In this document: positions 57,585-64,000 of the stretch, piece after piece | Position numbering within the stretch: position 1 is the stretch's first letter | Layout: each line of letters starts with the position of its first letter | NCBI RefSeq assembly: GCF_023544445.1 | Contig: NZ_JALPVJ010000011.1 | Coordinates: 62,001 to 126,000, forward strand | Direction: 5' to 3' | DNA: 64,000 bases | Origin: Actinoplanes sp. M2I2 | GTDB lineage: Bacteria > Actinomycetota > Actinomycetes > Mycobacteriales > Micromonosporaceae | Notes under the pieces: generated by a model | Database searches by the model: none | Told to the model about the DNA's origin: nothing | What the model saw: the letters and a program-made list of their open reading frames with translations, nothing else | Translations under genes and position numbers: made by a program

Positions 57585-58592
57585 TTAAGCGATGCTGAAA
57601 TATGCCGCGCAGGCCAGGTTGTCCGGCGCGCCGGCGGTCCGGGCCTCGGCGATCAGCCGGTCGACCGCCTCCTGCGGCGACCCGGCCGAGGCGAGCACCT
57701 CCGTGAGGGCTTCGCGGGCGACGACCGTCCACAGCCCGTCCGAGCACAGCAGATAGCGATCGCCCGGCAACGCCGTGCGCAGCGCCAGATCCGCCTCGAC
57801 GCCGTCGCTCCACCCCAGCGCCCGCACCAGCAGCGCCCGCTGCGGATGGGTCGCCGCCTCCTGCGCGGTGAGCCGGCCCTGGTCGACCTGCGCCCGCACC
57901 CAGCTGTGGTCCTGCGTGAGCAGCGACAGCTCGCCGTCGCGCAGCAGGTAGGCCCGGGTGTCCCCGACGTGCACGAGGGTCAGCTGCGAACCGCGGAGCA
58001 CCAGGGCGGTCAGCGTCGTCACCGGTTGATCGTCCGGGGAGAGCCCGCGGATCGTGCGGTCGGCCGACGCCAGCGCGGTCAGCACCTCCGCGCCGTCCTT
58101 GAGCGCGTCGATCGCCGCCGCCGCGGCCGCCGCCCCGAACGGTCCACGGGCGCCGTCGGCCACGGCGATGAGCTGCTCCCCGGCGTACGCCCGGTCTTCG
58201 TTGTCGTCGCGGGCGGTCCCGGGGTCGATGGCCGCCGCGTAAGCGAAGTCGTTCATGGTGTCCCTCCCGGACAGGTGCTGGACGAGGGCGGACGTCAACC
58301 GGGCCCGGGCCGACGTGTCGGCGCTGACCCGCTGCCAGAAGCCGGCGACCGCGTCGGCCGCCTGCGACGGCGGCAGCGCGCACACCTCCCGGACCGCGGC
58401 CAGCGGCATCCCGATCTCGCGCAGCCGCGCGACCAGCCGGGCGTGGGCCACCTGGGACGGGTCGTAGAACCGGTACCCCGACTCCGCGTCGACCGCCGCC
58501 GGCGTGAGCACGCCCAGCTCGTCGTAGAGCCGCAAGGCCTTCGGTGTCAGCCCGGCCGCCCGGGCGAACGCCCCGATCGTCAGCAGACCCAC
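57585..58592 (-). CDS. MerR-type DNA-binding domain fused to PP2C phosphatase
   Basis: Residues 1-70 form a MerR winged helix (LTIGAFARAAGLTPKALRLY, DELGVLTPA, SGYRFYDPSQVAHARLVAR). From about residue 115 a PP2C serine/threonine phosphatase domain follows with all motifs: DPGTARDDNEDRAYAGEQLI, AVADGARGPFG, LVHVGDTRAYLLRDGELSLL, LCSDGLWTVV, and DNLACAAYF near the end. The linker is short, so it is a one-component regulator with a phosphatase effector. GTG 58592 is preceded by GAGGAGAAC. Target promoters and phosphoprotein are unknown. Confidence 0.9.
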   Translation of the reverse strand: MGLLTIGAFARAAGLTPKALRLYDELGVLTPAAVDAESGYRFYDPSQVAHARLVARLREIGMPLAAVREVCALPPSQAADAVAGFWQRVSADTSARARLTSALVQHLSGRDTMNDFAYAAAIDPGTARDDNEDRAYAGEQLIAVADGARGPFGAAAAAAAIDALKDGAEVLTALASADRTIRGLSPDDQPVTTLTALVLRGSQLTLVHVGDTRAYLLRDGELSLLTQDHSWVRAQVDQGRLTAQEAATHPQRALLVRALGWSDGVEADLALRTALPGDRYLLCSDGLWTVVAREALTEVLASAGSPQEAVDRLIAEARTAGAPDNLACAAYFSIA

Positions 58593-58639
58593 GTTCTCCT
58601 CCTCGTGCCGGCCACCGCGACCGGCCCGCTCACCCTCGG

Positions 58640-58705
58640 CCTTGCCCCGAGGCGAAGGTCAAGCCCCGAGGCGAAGGTCAAGGCCCGCGGTCAAGGTCGA
58701 GGCCC
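58640..58705 (-). repeat. 19-bp repeats at the sigma factor gene end
   Basis: ccccgaggcgaaggtcaag occurs twice in tandem (58645-58663, 58664-58682) followed by a degenerate third copy (58683-58701) that contains the sigma factor TGA (58691-58693 as tca on the plus strand). Confidence 0.8.
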
Positions 58706-59899
58706 CGGCGTACGGGCGTTCAGGCGCGCCGCCCGCAAGGTCAGATATCGCCGTTCGGGTTCGCTGCCGGTCGCGGCCGCCGCCACCCGGTACTGCGCTG
58801 CGGCGGCCTCGTGGTCGCCGGCCAGCTCGAGCAGGTGCGCCCGGGTGGCCGGAATCCGGTGGTGATCCGGCAGCCGCTGCGCCAGCGCGCCGACCAGCCC
58901 CAGACCGGCCGCCGGTCCGTCCACCTGGGCGACCGCGATCGCCCGGTTCAGCGTCACGACCGGGCTGCCGGTGAGCCGCTCGAGGACCCCGTAGAGCGCG
59001 ACGATCTGCGGCCAGTCCGTCTCGAGCACCGAGGGCGCGCGGTCGTGCAGGGCGGCGATCGCGGCCTGAAGCTGGTATTCGCCGACCCGCCCGCGCCGGA
59101 ACGCGGCGTCCACGAGCGCGGTGCCCTCCCTGATCCGGTCGGGGTCCCACCGTGAACGGTCCTGCTCGGCCAGCGGCACCAGCTCACCGCCGGCCGCCAC
59201 CCGGGCCGGTCGGCGCGCGTCCGTGAGCAGCATCAACGCCAGCAGACCGGCCACCTCGCCGTCCCCGGGCAGCCGCTCGTGCACCAGCCGGGCCAGCCGG
59301 ATGGCCTCGGCCGCCGGCTCGACCCGGTGCACGGCCGGCCCGCCGCTGCTCGCGTACCCCTCGTTGAAGATCAGGTAGAGGACCCGCAGCGCGGCGGTCA
59401 GGCGCGGCGGCCCGCCGAACGGCGCCCCGGACGCCCGGATCCGCTGCTTGGCCCGGCTGATCCGCTGACCCATGGTCTTCTCCGGTACGAGGAACGCGCG
59501 CGCGATCTGTGCGGTGCTCAGCCCGCCGACCGCCCGCAGCGTGAGCGCGACCGCCGACGTGTCGCTCAGCGCCGGATGGCAGCACAGGAACAGCACGTCC
59601 AGGGTGTCGTCGTGCTCCCCGGCGCCGCCGCCCACCTCGCGCGACGCGGCCACGATCTCCCGCCGGCGCCGGGCCTGGTCGCCGCGCACCTGGTCGAGCA
59701 GCTTGCGCTGGGCGGCCTGGATCAGCCAGCCCCGGGGGTTGTCCGGCGGGCCGCCGGCCGGCCAGTGCGTGGCTGCCGCGAGCAAGGCTTCCTGCACCGC
59801 GTCCTCGGCCGCCGCGAAGTCGCCGAAGCGGTGGGTGAGCACCCCGACGACCTGCGGCGCGAGCCCGCGCAGCAGGTCCTCGACGGCCCGGCCGGTCAC
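58691..59899 (-). CDS. ECF sigma factor (ECF42-type, with TPR-like C-domain)
   Basis: The 402-residue protein has sigma region 2 (about 10-75, HRFGDFAAAEDAVQEALLAA, PRGWLIQAAQRKLLDQVR), region 4 (VALTLRAVGGLSTAQIARAF, VPEKTMGQRISRAKQRIR), and a long C-terminal helical extension (LYLIFNEGYASSGG and repeated helices). This plus the partner DGPF-domain gene places it in ECF42, which is not paired with an anti-sigma factor; the extension is thought to control activity. GTG 59899 overlaps the DGPF gene. Confidence 0.92.
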   Translation of the reverse strand: MTGRAVEDLLRGLAPQVVGVLTHRFGDFAAAEDAVQEALLAAATHWPAGGPPDNPRGWLIQAAQRKLLDQVRGDQARRRREIVAASREVGGGAGEHDDTLDVLFLCCHPALSDTSAVALTLRAVGGLSTAQIARAFLVPEKTMGQRISRAKQRIRASGAPFGGPPRLTAALRVLYLIFNEGYASSGGPAVHRVEPAAEAIRLARLVHERLPGDGEVAGLLALMLLTDARRPARVAAGGELVPLAEQDRSRWDPDRIREGTALVDAAFRRGRVGEYQLQAAIAALHDRAPSVLETDWPQIVALYGVLERLTGSPVVTLNRAIAVAQVDGPAAGLGLVGALAQRLPDHHRIPATRAHLLELAGDHEAAAAQYRVAAAATGSEPERRYLTLRAARLNARTPGPRP

Positions 59900-60309
59900 C
59901 GCTGGGACTGCAGGGCCTCGAAGTCGGCCGCTTCCAGCACCCGGCGTACGCCGATGGGCTGTCGCAGCGGCACCCCGCCCGGCCCCGGCGCCGCGGAGAC
60001 GCGCGCGGCGATCGCGAAGGCCCGCTGCTCGTCGGCGACCTCGACGATCTGGAAGCCGGCCAGGAACTCCTTGGACTCCGGGAAGACCCCGTCGGTGACC
60101 ACCGGTGGGCCGCCGTCGCTGGTCACCTCCTTGGCGTACTCGGGCCCGGTCAGCGCGTGCTGGTCGACGAGCTCGCCGCTGTCCAGCAGCTCCTGGCGCA
60201 GCGCCCCGTAGTAGTCCATGTGCGCCTCGACGTCATCCGGCGCCCACTCGTCCATCGGGGTCTCCACGGCGCCGGGCCGGTGGTCGACGATCAGCAGGTA
60301 CTTCGGCAT
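59896..60309 (-). CDS. DGPF (YCII-related) domain protein
   Basis: The 137-residue ferredoxin-like protein has PKYLLIVDHRPG, EAHMDYYGALRQELLDSGEL, and the name motif in the form DGVFPESKEFLAGFQIVEV (DGPFAETKE in relatives). Proteins of this type are encoded next to ECF42 sigma factors and probably sense or modify something in the same response. It overlaps the sigma gene by 4 bp. Confidence 0.9.
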   Translation of the reverse strand: MPKYLLIVDHRPGAVETPMDEWAPDDVEAHMDYYGALRQELLDSGELVDQHALTGPEYAKEVTSDGGPPVVTDGVFPESKEFLAGFQIVEVADEQRAFAIAARVSAAPGPGGVPLRQPIGVRRVLEAADFEALQSQR

Positions 60310-60400
60310 GGGCCTCTCCCGTTCTCGGATGTCTCACCCTCAGGACGGCGCCGCCTTACGGATTTCTACTCCCGTACGGACGATTCTCCGTTCCGCGGCC

Positions 60401-60946
60401 TCACCGCTGCATGATCCAGGTCGGCAGCGGGTCGGTGAGCTCCCGGGTGACCCGCCAGCCCGCGCGCCGGTAGAAGCCGACGTTGGCCGGGTTGCTGGTC
60501 TCGAGCACGGCGGGCAGTCCGTCGGCGGCGGCGCTGTCCAGGCCGGCGTGCATGACGGCCTGCGCCCACCGCTTGCCCGTGTGGTCAGGGTGGGTGCCGA
60601 GCACGCCCAGATACCAGAACGGCTCGCGCGGCAGGGCGTCGTGGACGGCTTCGTCGTACGCCCGGACCCGCCGCAGGACGTCGGGCGGCAGCTCGCCGTC
60701 GAGGCCGTCGTCCGGGTGCGTGGCGTCCGGCGGCTCCCAGATTGCGGTGGCCGCGCCGCTGTGGACGGTCCAGACCGTACGCCGGTGGACGCGCTTGTCG
60801 AAGCAGACCCCGAAGAAGGCCTCCGCGTAGCGCGGGTACGTGTCGTCGTCCGGGAACAGATGGCGCAGCACGGGATCCTTGACGAACGCGGCGACGAGAG
60901 CGTCGAGAATGCCCCGGCGGTCCCCGGGCCCGGCAACAGTGATCAC
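60401..60946 (-). CDS. GNAT-family N-acetyltransferase
   Basis: The 181-residue protein has GNAT features: ILDALVAAFVKDPVLRHLFP at the N-terminus, WYLGVLGTHPDHTGKRWAQA (acetyl-CoA loop, degenerate GxG), and LETSNPANVGFYRRAGWRVT. This layout recalls the puromycin N-acetyltransferase-like subgroup of Streptomyces (PDHTGKRWA), but the substrate is unknown. Monocistronic, divergent from a methyltransferase. Confidence 0.85.
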   Translation of the reverse strand: MITVAGPGDRRGILDALVAAFVKDPVLRHLFPDDDTYPRYAEAFFGVCFDKRVHRRTVWTVHSGAATAIWEPPDATHPDDGLDGELPPDVLRRVRAYDEAVHDALPREPFWYLGVLGTHPDHTGKRWAQAVMHAGLDSAAADGLPAVLETSNPANVGFYRRAGWRVTRELTDPLPTWIMQR

Positions 60947-61008
60947 GGCGTCCGAGCCTATCGCGGTGATGCGTTGCGTCCGGCCGGTCCGGCGGGCTGA
61001 ATGTCCGC

Positions 61009-61731
61009 ATGGCCCTCGACTTCGCCGCCGCGTACGACGAGCTCAACCCGGACGACCGGGATCACCGCTTCTATGCCGCGCGGGCCGCCGAGCTCGGGGC
61101 CACCCGCGTCCTCGACCTCGGATGCGGCACAGGCGCGCTGTCCCTGCGGCTGGCTTCGGGCGGGCTGACGGTGGTGGGCATCGACCCGGACGCCGGGATG
61201 CTGCGGACCGCCGCCCGTCGACCCGGGGCCGATCGCGTCGACTGGCGGCTCGGGTACAGCGACCGCGCCGGCACCGCCTCGGCCGACTTCGCGGTCATGT
61301 CCGGGCACGTGGCCCAGGTCTTCGTCGACGACGCGCAGTGGTCGCGCACCCTGCGGGACCTGCACCGGGCGCTCGTCCCCGGCGGGACGCTGGCCTTCGA
61401 GTCGCGCAACCCGTCGGCGCGGGCGTGGGAGCGCTGGACCCGTGAGGCCACCCTGCGCACGGTGGACGCCCCGGAGGGCCCGGTCGAGTTCTGGCACGAG
61501 ACCGCCGAGGTGACCCTGCCGCTGGTCGCCTACGACACGCTGACCCGCAGCCGGCGCACGGGTGAGGAGACCTCGAACCGGGAGGTGCTGGCCTTCCGCG
61601 ACGCTCCCACCCTGGTCCGCGATCTCGAGGCGGCCGGCTTCGAAACCGTCAGCCTGTACGGGGACTGGACCCGCTCACCGCTGACCCCGGCCGCACCCGA
61701 GATCATCGTGACAGCGCGCAGGCGTCCATGA
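61009..61731 (+). CDS. Class I SAM-dependent methyltransferase
   Basis: The 240-residue protein shows RVLDLGCGTGALSLRLASGG (motif I), VVGIDPDAGMLRTAARRPGA (motif II), DFAVMSGHVAQVFVDDAQW, and LVPGGTLAFESRNPSARAWE (motif III). The Tyr-rich N-terminus FAAAYDELNPDDRDHRFYAA is usual in methyltransferase-25 proteins. Substrate unknown. Confidence 0.88.
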   Translation: MALDFAAAYDELNPDDRDHRFYAARAAELGATRVLDLGCGTGALSLRLASGGLTVVGIDPDAGMLRTAARRPGADRVDWRLGYSDRAGTASADFAVMSGHVAQVFVDDAQWSRTLRDLHRALVPGGTLAFESRNPSARAWERWTREATLRTVDAPEGPVEFWHETAEVTLPLVAYDTLTRSRRTGEETSNREVLAFRDAPTLVRDLEAAGFETVSLYGDWTRSPLTPAAPEIIVTARRRP

Positions 61732-61739
61732 TCGTGCCC

Positions 61740-62522
61740 TCATACGCGGACCGCGGCCAGCTGCGTCGCCTGGGCCACCAGCGTGTCGCGGGCGTCCCAG
61801 ACCTCGACGATCTCGTCCATGCGGCCGGAGGTGATCTCGCTCGAGTGCATGACCACGCGCACCGGCCCCGGCGCGGGCAACCGGCGGACGTACGCGGTCA
61901 GGCTCAGCGTCGGCGCCCACCCGGTGACCCCGAGCGTGAGCGACACCGGGGGCGCCGGATCGGTGGCGATGAGCAGGCTCAGCGGGTCCCAGTCGGCGCC
62001 GTCGACAAGCCTGAGCCAGCCGGCGACCCGGCCCTCGCGCGACGGCCGGCCCACGGCGAAGCCCAGGACGGCCGGGTCGTGCCGGTGTTCCACCACGTCG
62101 AGCAGCGGAACCGTGAAGGGCGACCCGGGCGCGTCGGAGGGCAGGCGCTGACAGTCCTCCTCGGCCGGCAGCTCGGGCGGCTTGGCCCGGCCCCACCACG
62201 GCTCGGCGGCGTCGAGGGTTCCCTGGGTGACCAGCGCCTCGGCGCACGGGCCGTCGTCCTGCACCAGCCGGGCCCGGTACTGCCCGGCCGTACGCCCCTC
62301 GCGCAGCGCCTCGACCTCGACCCGGGCCGGTCCCGCGGCCGGCGGGCGCAGGAACGTCGTGCTCATCGCGACGAGGTGGGGGAGCGGCGCGCGGACCGCC
62401 ACCGCGCGGGCCAGCACCGCCATCAGGTAGCCACCGTGCAGTTTGTCGCCGATGGCCCATTGCGGGTCCAGGTCGGCGCGCAGGTCGTCGTCGACGGCGG
62501 TCGCCTCGCGGAAGCTCTTCAT
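61740..62522 (-). CDS. Acyl-CoA thioesterase (TesB-like double hotdog)
   Basis: The 260-residue protein has two hotdog halves: GDKLHGGYLMAVLARAVAVR and MSTTFLRPPAAGPARVEVEA in the first, LSLLIATDPAPPVSLTLGVT and PTLSLTAYVRRLPAPGPVRV in the second. These features match 4HBT_3/TesB-like thioesterases that hydrolyse acyl-CoA. ATG 62522 has a GAGACGG leader. Convergent with the methyltransferase gene, 8 bp between ends. Confidence 0.85.
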   Translation of the reverse strand: MKSFREATAVDDDLRADLDPQWAIGDKLHGGYLMAVLARAVAVRAPLPHLVAMSTTFLRPPAAGPARVEVEALREGRTAGQYRARLVQDDGPCAEALVTQGTLDAAEPWWGRAKPPELPAEEDCQRLPSDAPGSPFTVPLLDVVEHRHDPAVLGFAVGRPSREGRVAGWLRLVDGADWDPLSLLIATDPAPPVSLTLGVTGWAPTLSLTAYVRRLPAPGPVRVVMHSSEITSGRMDEIVEVWDARDTLVAQATQLAAVRV

Positions 62523-62603
62523 CCGTCTCACTCTACGATCGGCCGGCGAAGGCCACGCTCCGGTCGGAGCCCGTCGGACATCACACACCGCGTGGATGGT
62601 CGC

Positions 62604-62927
62604 TCAGTTTCCTTGCGTGCCGGTGAACAGGTCGATGAGTTCGCCGATGCGGTGATCGGCCTCTGCGGGGTGCCGAAAACGGCCGGCGGTGTTGATCGTG
62701 TACTCGTTGCGGCGCCCGACGCGTTCGCGGTGCAGGTAGCCGGCGGCTTCGAGGTCGGCCACGATCGCCTGCGCGGCGCGTTCGGTGATGCCGATGGATG
62801 CGGCTACGTCGCGCAGCCGGGCGGTCGGCTCGCGGGCGATGGCCAGCAGGACGTGAGCGTGGTTGGTCAGGAACGTCCACGCTCGCACCGTCGCGGGCGT
62901 GGTGGCCGGTTGAGCTGCCGGTGACAT
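62604..62927 (-). CDS. Small winged-helix transcriptional regulator
   Basis: The 107-residue protein is mainly a winged helix: WTFLTNHAHVLLAIAREPTA, RLRDVAASIGITERAAQAIV (recognition helix), DLEAAGYLHRERVGRRNEYT (wing), ending with a short helix. It resembles MarR/ArsR-type one-component repressors. A 12-bp dyad lies 43 bp upstream of its start. It may control itself or the terC gene that diverges from it. Confidence 0.82.
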   Translation of the reverse strand: MSPAAQPATTPATVRAWTFLTNHAHVLLAIAREPTARLRDVAASIGITERAAQAIVADLEAAGYLHRERVGRRNEYTINTAGRFRHPAEADHRIGELIDLFTGTQGN

Positions 62928-62969
62928 GTGGCGCCTCCAGGGAGGAATCGGATGGTCGCCCCAATATAC

Positions 62970-62981
62970 GTATCCTGATAC
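62970..62981. promoter_or_regulatory. 12-bp dyad in the divergent regulator/terC region
   Basis: GTATC-CT-GATAC, a perfect 5-bp arm dyad in an AT-richer stretch (ccaatatacgtatcctgata), 43 bp upstream of the winged-helix gene. Probable operator for it. Confidence 0.5.
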
Positions 62982-63055
62982 ACGAAATCAGCATCGTACT
63001 TCTTGCGCCGGATCCGTTGACGTGCGAACCGTGCTTCCTGAATACTGGGTCGTAG

Positions 63056-63170
63056 TTCGAGGGGGAGTACCCGACGATCCGCGCACCGCCGTCAGTACGG
63101 GCCGGCCTATCCGATCCCGGCGGTGCAGCCACTGATGCAGTGGCCCGGGGAGACCTTCGTCCAGCAGCGC
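63056..63170 (+). promoter_or_regulatory. Probable yybP-ykoY manganese riboswitch
   Basis: The terC leader holds gagggggagtacccg, ccgtcagtacgg, and ccggggagaccttcgtcc, which match in order the conserved GGGGAGUA, GUCA-loop and closing AGACC parts of the yybP-ykoY RNA. TerC-type genes are known members of this regulon. The element ends about 55 nt before the start. Confidence 0.7.
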
Positions 63171-63226
63171 CGACTTCGCCTCTGTCTCCGCAGGGTTCGG
63201 CCGGGACGAAAGGTCTTCCCTTCACC

Positions 63227-64000
63227 ATGTCTGTGTCCTGGTGGATCTGGGCTTCACTCATGCTGGCGATCGCGGCGATGCTGGCCGTCGATCTGTTCCT
63301 GCACCGCGACAACCACGTCATCGGCTTCCGTGAGGCGGCGATCTGGTCCGGCGTCTGGATTGCCGCCGGACTGCTCTTCGGCGTCCTCCTGTGGGCCTGG
63401 CAGGGCGGTGACGTCGCCGGCACCTACTACGCCGGCTACCTGATCGAGAAGGCCCTGTCGATCGACAACGTCTTCGTCTTCGCGCTGATCTTCACCTACT
63501 TCGCCGTACCCCCTGCGTTCCAGCACAAGGTGCTGTTCTGGGGCGTGATCGGTGCCCTGGTCTTCCGGCTGGTGTTCATCTTCGTCGGCGCCGAGCTGCT
63601 CGAGACATTCTTCTGGACCGCGTACGTGTTCGGTGCATTCCTGATCTACACCGGCTACAAGATGGCGTTCCGCCACGACGAGCAGACCCCGCCGGACCGC
63701 AACCCTGTCGTCCGCCTGGTCCGCCGCATCATCCCCACCGACGCTCGGTACCACGGCGACAAGTTCTTCACCCGCGTCGACGGCAAACGCGTCGCCACCC
63801 TGCTGTTGGTCGTGCTCATCGCCGTCGAGGCCACTGACCTGATCTTCGCCATCGACAGTGTCGCCGCGGTTCTGGCCATCACCACCAGCACCTTCATCGT
63901 CTGGACGGCCAACGCGTTCGCCATCCTCGGACTGCGCAGCCTCTACTTCTGCCTCGCCGGACTGCTGCGCCGCTTCGTGCACCTGCACTACGGCCTGGCC
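63227..64000 (+). CDS. terC: TerC-family membrane protein (cut by window end)
   Basis: The 258 residues present start at ATG 63227 and continue past the window. TerC/Alx proteins are seven-helix membrane proteins that export or balance manganese. Seen: WIWASLMLAIAAMLAVDLFL, YLIEKALSIDNVFVFALIF (conserved SxDN), and VEATDLIFAIDSVAAVLAIT (the second acidic pair). The probable manganese riboswitch upstream supports a metal role over tellurite resistance. Confidence 0.9.
   Translation, partial: MSVSWWIWASLMLAIAAMLAVDLFLHRDNHVIGFREAAIWSGVWIAAGLLFGVLLWAWQGGDVAGTYYAGYLIEKALSIDNVFVFALIFTYFAVPPAFQHKVLFWGVIGALVFRLVFIFVGAELLETFFWTAYVFGAFLIYTGYKMAFRHDEQTPPDRNPVVRLVRRIIPTDARYHGDKFFTRVDGKRVATLLLVVLIAVEATDLIFAIDSVAAVLAITTSTFIVWTANAFAILGLRSLYFCLAGLLRRFVHLHYGLA

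Overview
The window is very GC-rich, densely coded DNA from an actinomycete, most likely Micromonosporaceae (Actinoplanes-like). Supporting evidence: RbpA, a separate Lnt/Ppm1 lipoprotein pair, DinB-like mycothiol-type enzymes, an ECF42 sigma factor with its DGPF partner, a mycosin-like protease, many GTG/TTG starts, and an orphan fliQ. The genus is inferred; no rRNA or tRNA was seen.

Layout. 0-10.3 kb: the 3' part of a citrate synthase followed by 45-bp repeats, a SET protein and a PRMT-like methyltransferase downstream of glgX, a PrsW-type protease, and assorted enzymes. 10.4-14.4 kb: an acetyltransferase, then a DUF1479 oxygenase divergent from a ROK regulator across a paired operator, ending in 46-bp repeats and a lone fliQ. 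14.7-30.4 kb: housekeeping and metabolic genes (ChaB, SfnB-like oxidoreductase, a 1013-residue GGDEF-EAL protein, MFS exporter, 5'-3' exonuclease, acyl-CoA dehydrogenase, Lrp regulator, methyltransferases), with two decayed gene remnants. 30.6-31.4 kb: an AT-richer patch with a small secreted cysteine protein, then CsbD.

31.4-41.3 kb holds a lysine fermentation-type locus: kamA (minus strand), divergent from kdd, amidohydrolase, kamD, kamE, kal and a MutL-type reactivase. Between kamD and kamE sits a two-gene AAA ATPase/RloB pair of the AbiL abortive-infection type. GTGAG is found at both edges, and RloB keeps a 4-bp overlap with kamE. This is the most striking feature. A candidate non-coding RNA (41.44-41.74 kb) lies downstream.

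41.8-51.9 kb: lnt-ppm1, fxsA, rbpA, a zinc-ribbon coiled-coil protein, a gene-poor repeat region, a LysE exporter, a DUF4037 protein, a phosphotransferase, and cbtB-cbtA behind a cobalamin riboswitch. 52-64 kb: mycosin-like protease, an LPXTG surface protein, TetR plus GAP membrane protein under a perfect 24-bp palindrome, a DapA-family aldolase, a MerR-PP2C fusion, ECF42 sigma/DGPF pair, and terC (cut by the window end) behind a probable manganese riboswitch.

A recurring oddity is short tandem repeats that start in the last codons of a gene, include its stop codon, and continue downstream (citrate synthase, ROK regulator, subtilase; more weakly the sigma factor and the coiled-coil gene). No CRISPR array, prophage, insertion sequence or natural-product cluster was recognised.
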